64,000 nucleotides of DNA. Source: SZUA-36 sp963704855 (GTDB taxonomy: Bacteria > Pseudomonadota > Gammaproteobacteria > Xanthomonadales > SZUA-36). Of the stretch, positions 46,968 through 55,221 are shown one piece after another. How positions within the stretch are numbered: the first letter of the stretch is position 1; every line of letters begins with the position of its first letter. The translations under genes were made by a program, and so were the position numbers. The notes under the pieces were generated by a model, which worked only from the letters and a program-made list of their open reading frames with translations, was not told the DNA's origin and ran no database searches. Location: contig CAVPHY010000017.1 in NCBI GenBank assembly GCA_963704855.1, forward strand, positions 210,509-274,508, read 5' to 3'.

Positions 46968-47088
46968 GTCTCTTGTAATCTGCCGAATACGCTTTGGCAG
47001 TTTGAATATCCCGAAGCTTTAACAACCATTCATTAAATGGACTTCTACCGTTTTCGGTCAAATATTCCTGGAGATTAAACCCTAGCAT
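46951..47088 (-). pseudogene. HigB/Gp49-family toxin remnant with in-frame internal deletion
   Basis: A 45-codon frame from ATG 47088. The start FNLQEYLTENGRSPFNEWLL matches the N-terminus of HigB-type toxins (about 100 residues) and the end DIQTAKAYSADYKRRES matches their C-terminus. Roughly 55-60 central residues, including the expected catalytic region, are absent. It overlaps the antitoxin start by 17 bases as an intact pair would. Repeat R3 lies 58 bases upstream. Confidence 0.75.
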
Positions 47089-47145
47089 ACAATATTTTGT
47101 AGCTTATTAGCTACACAGAAATGAAAGGACTGTAGACATCGGTTG

Positions 47146-47213
47146 AATATGCGCTAACTAATTACCCATGAATATCGGCTATTGATTTTTATTTTGTAGG
47201 TGATTTCAGTCGC
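47146..47213 (+). repeat. TA-associated dispersed repeat, copy R3
   Basis: AATATGCGCTAACTAATTAC then CCAT-GAAT-ATCGG, CTATTGATTTT and TTGTAGGTGATTTCAGTCGC. Same block order as R1, R2 and R5. Confidence 0.75.
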
Positions 47214-47264
47214 TATTAACTGCGGGGCAAGCTAGTGACGTGTGCGAAATGGGGGCGGTGTAGA

Positions 47265-47340
47265 GTAAAGAATACATCAAGTATTGTCTCACCATCGGCA
47301 AGCAAAATCGCACGCAAGTGGATACGGCGCCTTCGCAATT
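47265..47340 (-). pseudogene. DUF4258-like toxin remnant
   Basis: The minus strand reads RRRRIHLRAILLADGETILD then VFF, similar in protein and DNA to the remnant at 52230-52307 (CTCACCATC and CAAGCAAAATC blocks shared). No start or intact domain. Lies between R3 and pyk. Confidence 0.5.
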
Positions 47341-47390
47341 GATGAGCCTGGACATACAATATGGCTCTGCGGTTGAACATCAGGAACAAC

Positions 47391-48833
47391 ATGAATAAGA
47401 GCATCCCTTTCCGTCAAACAAAAATAATTGCCACCATTGGCCCGGCAAGTGATGATGTTTCGATCCTGACCCGGATGATAAGAAACGGCATGAACGTGGC
47501 TCGCCTCAACCTTTCCCATGGCAGCTTTGACGAACATGAACAGCGCGTAGAACGAATTCGCGAAGCATCCAGGCTCGCCGGGAGGCGGGTAGCCATTATG
47601 ATCGATACACGTGGCATTGAAATTCGAACGGGCTTACTGAAGAACAGCTATGTTGATCTGAACCGGGGTATGAATTTCAGCCTGTGGACAGATGAAAGGG
47701 CAGGTGACGAGACCGGTGTGTCAATTTCCTATGCAAAATTGCCCAAAGAGGTCTCTGTCGATGATGTGATACTGCTCGATGATGGCGCGATTGAACTAAG
47801 TGTTGTTGCAACATCGGAGAAAGAGATCTCCTGCCGCGTCATCCATGGCGGCATTCTTGGTGCACGCAAGGGTGTTAACTTACCGGATACAGCGCTTTCC
47901 ATGACGGCAGCGGGGCCCGAGAACCGCTCGGATCTTATTCGTGAAATTGAGTTTGCTGCAGCCAATGATGTGGATTATATCGCTGCCTCGTTTGTACAGT
48001 CGGCTGAGGACATCTGCCGAATGCGTGAAATCCTTGCAGGCCTGGATTTGGATACGCCAATTATTGCCAAGATTGAAAACCGTACCGGTGTAGACAACAT
48101 GGAGGAGATCATCGAGTCAGCCGATGGCATAATGGTAGCGCGTGGTGATCTCGGGGTTGAGCTGCCCTTTGGTGAAGTTCCCGGCACTCAGAAAAAATTG
48201 ATCCGGAATACGGTCATGGCAGGTAAACCCGTCATTACAGCCACGCAGATGTTGGCTTCCATGCAACACAACCCCCGCCCGACAAGGGCCGAGGCCAGTG
48301 ATGTTGCCAATGCAATTCTCGATGGAAGCTCGGCCATCATGCTGTCCGGCGAAACTGCAGCAGGTGAGTATCCGGTTGAAGCAGTAAAAACCATGCATTC
48401 CCTTGCGTTAACCACCGAATCCAACCTTGAAGAGTTTGGTTATTTGCAGAAAATTCCATTTCACTCACCCAATGTTGTGGCTGAGGCCATTGCCGGTGCT
48501 GCGACGGCGATGGCAAAAGATCTTGAAGCCACCGCGATTATCAGCCTGAGTGAAAGCGGGTTTACATCACGGCTGATCTCCAAGCACCGTCCAAGTTGCC
48601 CCATATTGTCTGTCAGCGGTAGCGAGAAGGTAGCGCGAAGGTTATCGATGAACTGGGGCGTTGAAGCGGTATCGTACAAAGGGGAGCCAGGCGACCGCGC
48701 CAAGATAGATTTTGCAACAACTTGCCTGCTTGAACTGGGTTTTGCGAAACCGGGTGATTCAGTCATCCTGACCGCTGGTCATAAGCAGACCAGCGGTGGA
48801 ACGGATATGCTTCGTATTCTTAAACTCTATTGA
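47391..48833 (+). CDS. pyk: pyruvate kinase
   Basis: 480 residues from ATG 47391. Signatures: TKIIATIGPASDDV, MNVARLNLSHG, IAKIENRTGVDNMEEII, MVARGDLGVELPF, ITATQMLASM, SGETAAGEYPVEAV and a C-terminal effector domain. It converts PEP and ADP to pyruvate and ATP. An intact central-metabolism gene inside a TA-rich island. Part of its sequence (48090-48113) recurs at 49716-49739. Confidence 0.95.
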   Translation: MNKSIPFRQTKIIATIGPASDDVSILTRMIRNGMNVARLNLSHGSFDEHEQRVERIREASRLAGRRVAIMIDTRGIEIRTGLLKNSYVDLNRGMNFSLWTDERAGDETGVSISYAKLPKEVSVDDVILLDDGAIELSVVATSEKEISCRVIHGGILGARKGVNLPDTALSMTAAGPENRSDLIREIEFAAANDVDYIAASFVQSAEDICRMREILAGLDLDTPIIAKIENRTGVDNMEEIIESADGIMVARGDLGVELPFGEVPGTQKKLIRNTVMAGKPVITATQMLASMQHNPRPTRAEASDVANAILDGSSAIMLSGETAAGEYPVEAVKTMHSLALTTESNLEEFGYLQKIPFHSPNVVAEAIAGAATAMAKDLEATAIISLSESGFTSRLISKHRPSCPILSVSGSEKVARRLSMNWGVEAVSYKGEPGDRAKIDFATTCLLELGFAKPGDSVILTAGHKQTSGGTDMLRILKLY

Positions 48834-48857
48834 TTGATTTGGCAGGGTCTCAGGCTC

Positions 48858-48882
48858 AATATGCGCCAGCCAACCACCTAAG
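48858..48882 (+). repeat. partial TA-associated repeat (5' piece)
   Basis: AATATGCGCCAGCCAACCAC matches the first ~20 bases of R2, R3 and R5 only. With R4 it brackets the hicAB module. Confidence 0.45.
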
Positions 48883-48890
48883 AATGGTGT

Positions 48891-49220
48891 TTAGTGCGCC
48901 AGCTTCGCACTGGCAATACGATTCAGGCTTACCCCCGACTCTGCCGCTTGTGTTGCAAGACTGCGATGCACTTCGGGAGGCACTCGAACCATAAACTTAC
49001 CGCTGTATTTTCGGGTGGCGATCGGCTTGGGAATAGCTTCTTCGTTATCGACCATATCTTCAACACAGTCTTTGACCACTGAACGAATGCCGTTTAAAGC
49101 ATCCTCCAGGCCGGTTGCCAGCCAACTGAGCTTTGGAAACTCAGCGCATAAACCTACAAACTCTTCATCTTCCTCAGACCACGTTACCCGATAAGTATAC
49201 TTGTCAACTTCAGATATCAT
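48891..49220 (-). CDS. hicB: HicB-family antitoxin
   Basis: 109 residues. A partial RNase-H-like HicB fold (YTYRVTWSEEDEEFVGLCAE then FPKLSWLATGLEDALNGI) and a C-terminal RHH DNA-binding segment (GKFMVRVPPEVHRSLATQAA, GVSLNRIASAKL). Overlaps the hicA stop by 4 bases. It neutralises HicA and represses the operon. Confidence 0.93.
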   Translation of the reverse strand: MISEVDKYTYRVTWSEEDEEFVGLCAEFPKLSWLATGLEDALNGIRSVVKDCVEDMVDNEEAIPKPIATRKYSGKFMVRVPPEVHRSLATQAAESGVSLNRIASAKLAH

Positions 49221-49465
49221 TTGACCACCTTTAGCCTTTTCAGAGCACGCAATACTTGCCTCACTTGATATGGCTTTGCATTACCCTTTTTACTTTGAAC
49301 ATTCACTCGGGGATCACCAGGCCAGGGCGTTTTAAAGACACAGTGGCTGCTACCGGTTTGACGAGGTTCCCCAAAGTAAAATTTACAAACTTTCCTCAGA
49401 TCGGTAAAGCGAACCCCTTTCGGGTTATCTTCCATCTGCCTGAGAATTTTGGACAGACTACTCAT
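49217..49465 (-). CDS. hicA: HicA-family mRNA interferase toxin
   Basis: 82 residues from ATG 49465; the upstream ATG at 49498 is less likely. HicA dsRBD-like fold: LRKVCKFYFGEPRQTGSSHC with catalytic His in SSHCVFKTPWPGDPR, then KPYQVRQVLRALKRL. Cleaves mRNA. First gene of hicAB, with R4 74 bases upstream. Confidence 0.92.
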   Translation of the reverse strand: MSSLSKILRQMEDNPKGVRFTDLRKVCKFYFGEPRQTGSSHCVFKTPWPGDPRVNVQSKKGNAKPYQVRQVLRALKRLKVVK

Positions 49466-49538
49466 GTAAAATAGTATCATTATTGATACCGTTGTCAAGT
49501 TGGTGATAAATGTTCGAGGCGAAGGTGATCACTCATCT

Positions 49539-49607
49539 AATATGCATACTTTGCCCACCAGAAAATATCAACAATCGCTCTTTAAACTTGTAGGAAATTT
49601 CTATCGC
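49539..49607 (+). repeat. TA-associated dispersed repeat, copy R4 (diverged)
   Basis: AATATGCATACTTTGCCCAC, then GAAAATATCAACAATCGCTC and ACTTGTAGGAAATTTCTATC. Block order kept, but the CCGAT hairpin arm is lost. Confidence 0.65.
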
Positions 49608-49609
49608 GG

Positions 49610-49984
49610 CTAATTGTGGGAAAGGCTAGTTGGACTTTTTGTCCAGGCATGAAGAGCTACTTGGCAGAGAAGATTTGGGACTCTGCGTAAGTCTAATCCA
49701 GCAGCACATCCTTTTGTAGACAACATGGAGGAGATCATCAAGGCTGCCCATGGATGTAAGAGGCGCGTCTTGCGGCGATTTCGACTCTTATGCGGCAGGT
49801 CAATCTTCCCCTCGGAAATGAGACGCTTTAAAGCCCGGTTGACAGACTTCGCGGTAGGAAAGTACTTAGCAACTTCAGGCTCTAACAGAACGAGGTTTGT
49901 TCCTTTCTCAAAACACTTTGCGTACTTGCCGCGTTCGCCCTCAGTAAAATCGTATTCCTTTTTAATGTCTGGTTGCTCTCGTAA
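49610..49984 (-). pseudogene. antitoxin-like remnant lacking a start codon
   Basis: A 124-codon open frame with no ATG/GTG at its head. It reads DIKKEYDFTEGERGKYAKCF then LVLLEPEVAKYFPTAKSVNR and ALKRLI, the pattern of a small antitoxin family often beside RelE- or BrnT-like toxins. Past residue ~75 it runs into unrelated sequence that includes a 24-base copy of pyk sequence. Family naming is tentative. Confidence 0.55.
49716..49739 (+). other. 24-base duplicate of pyruvate kinase sequence
   Basis: Identical to pyk bases 48090-48113 (start GTAGACAACATGG, end AGATCATC), same strand, 1.6 kb away. Similarity fades after it. It lies inside the antitoxin-like remnant. Confidence 0.85.
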
Positions 49985-50048
49985 TGTTCATGTTCCTGTT
50001 TTGATTAGTATCGGTGGCCTGTAAACGGGTATCGGCTACCTACGTCAG

Positions 50049-50305
50049 TCAAACATTATGCTGTACGGGCTCGACACCAAGCTTTACCCCCAATGCATCA
50101 AGTAATCGCCGTACAGTTTCAAAGCGAGGTTTTGCGCCAGGCCTTAGTGCCTTGTACAGGCTTTCACGACCAAGGCCTGCAAATGCCGCAACGGTTGAAA
50201 TGCCCATCAAGTCCTTTCCCTTCAGCAAATTACGTAATTGAAGTTTGAATATCCTCCAACACTTCAATTTGTTCCTGCATCGCCTGGTACTCCGCAACAC
50301 TCAAC
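50049..50305 (-). pseudogene. chimeric antitoxin remnant: Phd/YefM-like piece fused to HigA C-terminus
   Basis: The C-terminal part (GISTVAAFAGLGRESLYKAL, then KPRFETVRRLLDALGVKLGV) is nearly the same as HigA at 54910, but its N-terminal ~45 residues are missing. Just upstream another frame reads LSVAEYQAMQEQIEVLEDIQ, typical of the C-terminal half of Phd/YefM antitoxins, and stops. The two pieces look joined by deletion. No toxin partner. Confidence 0.65.
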
Positions 50306-50313
50306 TATAAGCC

Positions 50314-50724
50314 CTAGGCCTCATTAAGCTCTCGAGCCAATTCCTGAAAGACCTCGCGATGGTTTAAACAAATTCTTATCAACTTATCCATTGCGATACT
50401 CTGCGATACCTCGCCTCTTTCATACTTCGAAAAGGCGTTTCTTCCACCGCCAAAAACCCTCGATGCCTGTTCCTGGGTAAGCGAAAGCTCTTGCCGGGCA
50501 CGAACAATCTCTTCGGATGACAGAAGCCCGTCAAATTCTTTCTTTGCAACTCTTAAGGCCGCCTCGTTCTGAAGAATTTGCGGCTTTGAAATAAATTCTC
50601 TTTTACAGTCATTGCACACAGAATAAGCAATCGAAACCTGCAACTCGCTTCCTTTGTACGCGATACCCTCAACTTCAACGAAGTCCGTAACATTTTCTGA
50701 TTGGCAAAGCTTGCAGTTAGTCAT
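50314..50724 (-). CDS. mqsA: MqsA-like antitoxin
   Basis: 136 residues. An N-terminal zinc site (CKLCQSE at 4-7 and CNDCKREF at ~37-40) and a C-terminal HTH (LTQEQASRVFGGGRNAFSKY, ERGEVSQS) are exactly the MqsA layout. It represses its operon and binds the toxin. It follows the toxin gene by 15 bases, in the typical toxin-first order. Confidence 0.9.
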   Translation of the reverse strand: MTNCKLCQSENVTDFVEVEGIAYKGSELQVSIAYSVCNDCKREFISKPQILQNEAALRVAKKEFDGLLSSEEIVRARQELSLTQEQASRVFGGGRNAFSKYERGEVSQSIAMDKLIRICLNHREVFQELARELNEA

Positions 50725-50739
50725 TTGTATTTCTCTTAC

Positions 50740-51066
50740 TTAAAATCGGCTCAAGTGGAATGAACCCAGATCAATGACCTGACAACTGTCGATTAGACAG
50801 AATTTTATATACAGGTTATCTGGCTCTGACTCTTCATTTCCGGCTCTGGTAAATGTACACATATAGACATCATCTGTTGGACGATCTTCATAACTAATAG
50901 ACTTGCTAAAATCATTCTCTGACAATTGCATCAAACACCAGGCCACATCCGCTAGCTCATAACCCAAATTGCTGATGTCACGCTGAACATTCCTTCCTCT
51001 ATATTCGATGTTGCGTCTTTTGGCATTCGCCTTGACTAATTCCAGACCATACCCTGGCACACTCAC
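50740..51066 (-). CDS. mqsR: MqsR-like mRNA interferase toxin
   Basis: 108 residues. Aligns by eye with E. coli MqsR: AKRRNIEYRGRNVQRDISNL, then LGYELADVAWCLMQLSENDF with SKSI (MqsR: LSESDFYKSM) and YIKFCLIDSCQVIDLGSFH (MqsR: YLKITVIHDVLIVSFK). RelE-fold RNase. R5 lies 87 bases upstream. Confidence 0.82.
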   Translation of the reverse strand: MSVPGYGLELVKANAKRRNIEYRGRNVQRDISNLGYELADVAWCLMQLSENDFSKSISYEDRPTDDVYMCTFTRAGNEESEPDNLYIKFCLIDSCQVIDLGSFHLSRF

Positions 51067-51152
51067 AATATATAACCATTATGGTTAGTTTTCAAATCGA
51101 ATGAGAACACCTTTAACAGGGCTCAAGTAAAAGACAGCATTTTCATTGTCTG

Positions 51153-51222
51153 AATATGTGCCAATCAATTACCGATTAATATCGGCAATCGCTTCTTAAC
51201 TTGTAGGCAAAGTCAGTTCATG
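51153..51222 (+). repeat. TA-associated dispersed repeat, copy R5
   Basis: AATATGTGCCAATCAATTAC then CCGAT-TAAT-ATCGG, CAATCGCTTC and CTTGTAGGCAAAGTCAGTTC. Hairpin ATTACCGAT / ATCGGCAAT (one mismatch). Confidence 0.78.
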
Positions 51223-51266
51223 GGGCGAAATGAAAGTAAATGGACTGATTAAAGCCAAGTGTAGAG

Positions 51267-52073
51267 TCAGACCAAAGCGTAAACCATCTCCATCGCAAGC
51301 CCTTCCTCATCCTTGATCGGCTCTTCAGGCAGCGTCTTAACCCCAGGATAATGCATCGCGGTTACCGCCCCCACCATGGCATCCAATATATCATCGGCCG
51401 CGACATATTTGCGTTTATAGGTATTGAGTGCGTCCTTGTAGCAATCCTCAGCGAACGGAAGAAACCTTGTCAAAATCTCGAGCCTTTCTTCCGCCCCTTC
51501 ACGTGTCTTTTTACCAAAGTGCAGCGGCTTGCGAACATTCAAAGCCCAGAAAGCCACCTCGGGGTGCATTTCCCTGACCTTGGCCTGCAAATCCAGCGAG
51601 CGCATGTAATCGTCTACTTCGCGGATCTTGGGAACGATGTTCCAGGTTTGTCTTGAGAGCTTTTTGCCCACTGCCCGGCGGTTTGCTTCGCTGCCTTCAA
51701 AATAGGAATGTTCCAGCAGAGCCGCCCGCGCGGGTGCCGGAAAAACCGAAGAACCCCTCGGCGCAATGGCTTTCCTGGCTTGCGTATCACATAAACGACC
51801 CGTGTCTCCTTGAGAGAGAAGGCCAATCGGAATATCCACCAGTGTCAGTTTTGCACGCTTGGCGAATAGACCAATATCCGAATATTTTTCGAGAACGCCG
51901 AACTGGCAATCTCCCTTAGTATCGGTGCCCACATAGAACCAGCCAGCCGGACAGCCGTCTATGCCATAGAACTGCGCAGGGCGTTTTACAGACCGGGTGT
52001 ATAAATCCTCGATATCTTTTTTAGGCACTTGGTTATCAGACCGCGACTTCCTCAAAGGTGAAATGGGGTACAT
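51267..52073 (-). CDS. DUF429 protein (predicted RNase H-like nuclease), copy 1
   Basis: 268 residues. Pattern: FYGIDGCPAGWFYVGTDTKG, TLVDIPIGLLSQGDTGRLCD, RGSSVFPAPARAALLEHSYF, then EVDDYMRSLDLQAKVREMHP and ADDILDAMVGAVTA. DUF429 is placed in the RNase H-like superfamily; the conserved Asp in GIDG and VDIPIG would bind metal. The start overlaps the DUF2283 gene by 38 bases, so the true start may be later. A broken second copy is at 58217. Confidence 0.88.
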   Translation of the reverse strand: MYPISPLRKSRSDNQVPKKDIEDLYTRSVKRPAQFYGIDGCPAGWFYVGTDTKGDCQFGVLEKYSDIGLFAKRAKLTLVDIPIGLLSQGDTGRLCDTQARKAIAPRGSSVFPAPARAALLEHSYFEGSEANRRAVGKKLSRQTWNIVPKIREVDDYMRSLDLQAKVREMHPEVAFWALNVRKPLHFGKKTREGAEERLEILTRFLPFAEDCYKDALNTYKRKYVAADDILDAMVGAVTAMHYPGVKTLPEEPIKDEEGLAMEMVYALV

Positions 52074-52233
52074 CAGCCCGGCCTTTGGCGTGCTCCATCG
52101 TCATGGCGCTGATACTCCCCTTTTCATCAAGATCAATGACCGTATCTTCGTCCAGGTCACGACTTTCGACTATTTCGACGGCACGAAACTCGATATACAG
52201 GGTATCCGTGTCTTTAAAGTACTTTACCTTCAT
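52036..52233 (-). CDS. DUF2283 protein, likely antitoxin of a DUF4258-DUF2283 pair
   Basis: 65 residues: MKVKYFKDTDTLYIEFRAVE then DEDTVIDLDEKGSISAMTME, the standard DUF2283 beta-rich pattern. These genes often follow DUF4258 toxin-like genes. Here its ATG overlaps the stop of a DUF4258 C-terminal remnant, so the partner seems lost. Confidence 0.85.
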   Translation of the reverse strand: MKVKYFKDTDTLYIEFRAVEIVESRDLDEDTVIDLDEKGSISAMTMEHAKGRADVPHFTFEEVAV

Positions 52234-52307
52234 GACTTGAAGCCTCGATCAAAGAACACATTATGTACTGGCTCACCATCATCAAGCAAAATCACGCGCA
52301 AGCGCAT
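52230..52307 (-). pseudogene. C-terminal remnant of a DUF4258-like gene
   Basis: Reads MRLRVILLDDGEPVHNVFFD then RGFKS to a TGA overlapping the DUF2283 start. This is the end of DUF4258-type proteins (R-V...FFDRG); the first two-thirds are missing. Related remnant at 47265-47340. Confidence 0.6.
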
Positions 52308-52370
52308 ATGTTGCCTTCTGGGGGATAAAAAGTGGACAACGTTATTACCGTTGCCCACTTTCACTACCTG

Positions 52371-52715
52371 CTAATGAACCATAACCGCCTCATCAGCATC
52401 TCTGCCCAACTCATCTTCAATCGCAGAAGTGCCCGGGGAAACCTGCTTACTCAACCGCAGGTAATACTCCTTCCACAGGTGCATATTGCCCGCATTCAAT
52501 GCGGCCCTGATGATATCCGGGTGGATCAGGTCCGATAACGCCCTCACGCCCAAGGCTGCAAGTGGCGCACCGGCGCTGGCGAGCTCGTCTAAACTGGCAT
52601 GACTGGTGTTTTCAATCTTTTCATCCGCATGGACAAACCAGTTAACCATACCGTCTTCCAGCTGCTCAAACCTTATGACCAGCTCGTGTGAACACACAAT
52701 ATTTTCATTACTCAT
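52371..52715 (-). CDS. hypothetical protein
   Basis: 114 residues, acidic, no signal peptide. HELVIRFEQLEDGMVNWFVH then SHASLDELASAGAPLAALGV and LWKEYYLRLSKQVSPG. No family recognised. The ATG is preceded by AAAGAGGAGAAATATC, a good ribosome site, which supports it as real. Confidence 0.65.
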   Translation of the reverse strand: MSNENIVCSHELVIRFEQLEDGMVNWFVHADEKIENTSHASLDELASAGAPLAALGVRALSDLIHPDIIRAALNAGNMHLWKEYYLRLSKQVSPGTSAIEDELGRDADEAVMVH

Positions 52716-52766
52716 GATATTTCTCCTCTTTAGCAGTACTTGGCAATGCGCCCTGCAATCTGAAGT

Positions 52767-53610
52767 TCAAATCGGCGTGCGTTCATTTAACGGAACGACG
52801 ATGGGTACGTTTAATCTTGTGGACCGATCACCACGAAATACAAAGTTACCTATGGCTGCCCTGGCGTTTTGGGAACGAAGCTTCAACCAACCTGAAATGT
52901 GACTGACGGATCCCGGCCAATAAATAAGGTTTGGCAAAAAGCCGACATAGGCAATACGGCGAGAGTTGGGGTGGCTGCACCAGGCCCCGAAGAACGGCGG
53001 CACATCGGCACCTGTAACCTCAAGGTGGTTCAGGTAATGAACCAACTCTACCAATCCTCCGCTCATGGGCATCAGGCAGTTCCAGCTTGAAGAACAACCC
53101 ATTACCAAGATTCGGATGCCACATATCGACTCGAAAGTAGCAAGCTGGGTTGTCACCGGTCACCCATGAAACCTCGCAATCATCCCACGGAAACTCGGCA
53201 GTTAGCCCTGTCGACCCGGCATTGCAAAAGATGCCGGCTTGCTGAAGAGCCATTTGGGCTGACTCAAAGTCTACCCGGTCCCACTGGCTTGGCTCGTTGG
53301 ACATTTCCAGGTCGAATTGTGTACCGATCTCACTACCCGCTTGCCCCATTAAAGCGCGACCAAATAGACAGTAAGGATGGCATACCGCAGCCCAACCAAC
53401 CAAAGCCGTGTAGGTATCAAGCACGCCGTCGTCCTCACCATCAGCATCCAGAAAAGTCACATTACTGACCATAACAAGCTCACCGGTTTTTGGGTCTCTG
53501 AGCAACGCACGGTGGCTGCCTCGTAGGCGGTTTCCACCACGCCAGAGTCGTTCATAGTGAAATCCCTCGGTCAGAACAGTCTTCAACCAGGCGCGGGCAG
53601 GTGAAACCAT
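52767..53610 (-). pseudogene. conserved hypothetical protein, frameshifted
   Basis: The first frame from 53610 (AWLKTVLTEGFHYERLWRGG, LFFKLELPDAHERR) fails near 53060. The next frame takes over smoothly with GGLVELVHYLNHLEVTGADV, PPFFGAWCSHPNSRRIAYVG and FLPNLIYWPGSVSHISGWL to 52767. Joined, about 280 residues. Family not recognised. A single-base shift, real or from sequencing, explains the split. Confidence 0.6.
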
Positions 53611-53613
53611 CCG

Positions 53614-54460
53614 GTGTTATATCGATTGGAGTTGCAATGCTTGAAGTGCTCCCAGCGGTATTGTTGGGATCCACGGTCGGCGGGCACGAGTGTTGGAGTC
53701 CCGTGCACGCATGGGTCCGCGACTCATGGAGTCATCACTGGCCGGCCTTGGCTGCCACATCGGTATACTAAAACGTCACATCGGAGGTTTCAATTGACAT
53801 GTAGATACCGAAGGTGCCGAGGAATATGTCCTGTGATATGTCCGTCCCGGGATACCGGCCCCAGTAAGTCCTTTCCCCAGGATCAATACCCATGGTCAGT
53901 TCGGTTGAAAGTTCAGTTGCGGCTCCTCGGCAACTGCTCCTGCGTGCCTAAAGGCGCCTACTCTTGGTGCTCAACCTCCTGCATCCGCAGCATCGTGCGC
54001 GTCCTGCGCCCGCGGCATACCGTTCATGGCCCAGGCCAGCCTCTCGAGGCGAAATGCCCCGGCGTACAATCTGGATATCAAATACCGGACCGGTTTTGCC
54101 TGTATGGCGGGGTCGGTCAACCCTTTTTGGCGGACAATAAAAAACCCACCTAGCTGGTGCTAAAGCGGGTTCAAAATCTGCCACGCTTTAGCTGTATTTT
54201 TAGAGCGCCCGCAAGCTGAATATCAAATCGGCGCTGTTCGTTTATTATAGCACCTCACAAGCTCTTGTAACAACCGCTAACTAATTGATATCATTTGTTT
54301 GTGGCGTGAAAAGTCACATTCCATGAACCCACTACCAGGCATCGGTAATTCAGGGTTCGATTCCCAAAAAACGGTGTTTTGAAAAGCGATAACGGTCGCA
54401 CAAATTCCAGTTGCTGGAGCAGTTCCGCGAGCGTGGATCGCGCAAAAAAGGAGATACAAA
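53614..54460. other. 847-base region without a supported gene
   Basis: Open frames here have no credible start or family. On the minus strand a stretch near 53770-53920 reads ELTMGIDPGERTYWGRYPGT then DISQDIFLGTFGIY, protein-like but broken, possibly the remains of a gene. Near 54145-54175 an AACCC...GGGTTTTTT hairpin (minus strand) could be a terminator. Confidence 0.4.
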
Positions 54461-54838
54461 ATGACTATCTTTAATTGCCCCATCCCAGCCTCGCACTATA
54501 AGTACTACGACGACGAATGGCGGACGAGAGTCTTCCAGTGCCCACAGTGCGGGTGGGAAGGCGTATACGAGGAAATGGACGGACCACACTTATTCAATGA
54601 ACTGTTTGATTGTGAGTGTCTCAAGTGCGACAAGATGCTGTTGATAGTCACCTATCCAACCATGAACGAAACCATTGAAGCCGCAGCGCTTGGCAATGAA
54701 CACGCAATAAGGGAGCTGGGTATTCGGAGTGGTGAGGGCGAATATTTTGAGGAATTTAAAAGGGAGGTTGAAGAATCAAATCAGGAACTGAGGGCCGGTT
54801 GGGACGCGTTTGATGGGGACAAAGCACTGATCGGTTAG
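54461..54838 (+). CDS. small zinc-ribbon protein of unknown function
   Basis: 125 residues, preceded by AAAAAAGGAGATACAAA, an excellent ribosome site. Two CxxC knuckles: FQCPQCGWEG (~26-29) and CECLKCDKML (~51-56). The C-terminal part is acidic and helical (GEGEYFEEFKREVEESNQEL). The only plus-strand small gene in the TA island. Function unknown. Confidence 0.72.
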   Translation: MTIFNCPIPASHYKYYDDEWRTRVFQCPQCGWEGVYEEMDGPHLFNELFDCECLKCDKMLLIVTYPTMNETIEAAALGNEHAIRELGIRSGEGEYFEEFKREVEESNQELRAGWDAFDGDKALIG

Positions 54839-54909
54839 TTGGGTAATGAATAAAAGGGGTCAGAGCCCTTTCCCGAAGTTCACGCGCAAGTATCGGTTAC
54901 CAGCCTCGG

Positions 54910-55218
54910 TCAGACATTGTGCTGAGCGGGTTCAACACCAAGCTTTACTCCCAATGCATCAAGTAGTCGCCGTACCGTTTCAAAGCGCGGTTTTGAACCT
55001 GGCTTGAGTGTCTTGTAGAGACTTTCACGACCAAGCCCTGCAACTGCTGCAACTGTAGATATACCTCTGGCTTTTGCAACATCGGTCACTGCAGCCAAAA
55101 ATGCATCCGGATCGGGGTCAGCCAAGGCAACCGTCAGATATTCTGCAATTAATTCTTCGCTATCCAGGTAATCACTAACGTCAAATGGCGCGAGATCTAA
55201 TGGGTTCACTTTAACCAT
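54910..55218 (-). CDS. higA: HigA-like antitoxin
   Basis: 102 residues. DVSDYLDSEELIAEYLTVAL, DPDAFLAAVTDVAKARG, then HTH ISTVAAVAGLGRESLYKTLK and KPRFETVRRLLDALGVKLGV. Matches the HigA/antidote family; the truncated copy at 50049 is its paralogue. It follows higB by 3 bases. Confidence 0.92.
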   Translation of the reverse strand: MVKVNPLDLAPFDVSDYLDSEELIAEYLTVALADPDPDAFLAAVTDVAKARGISTVAAVAGLGRESLYKTLKPGSKPRFETVRRLLDALGVKLGVEPAQHNV

Positions 55219-55221
55219 AAC

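Noticed and set aside
49725..50024. 99-codon plus-strand frame starting MEEIIKAAHG
   Set aside because: Its start is the 24-base pyk duplicate, and the rest is antisense to the antitoxin-like remnant.
32856..51222. CRISPR array made of the ~70-bp repeats
   Set aside because: Copies are kilobases apart with genes between, not regularly spaced, and no cas genes are present.
53614..54153. 179-codon plus-strand frame
   Set aside because: Cysteine/arginine-rich, low-complexity shadow composition, no ribosome site and no recognisable family.
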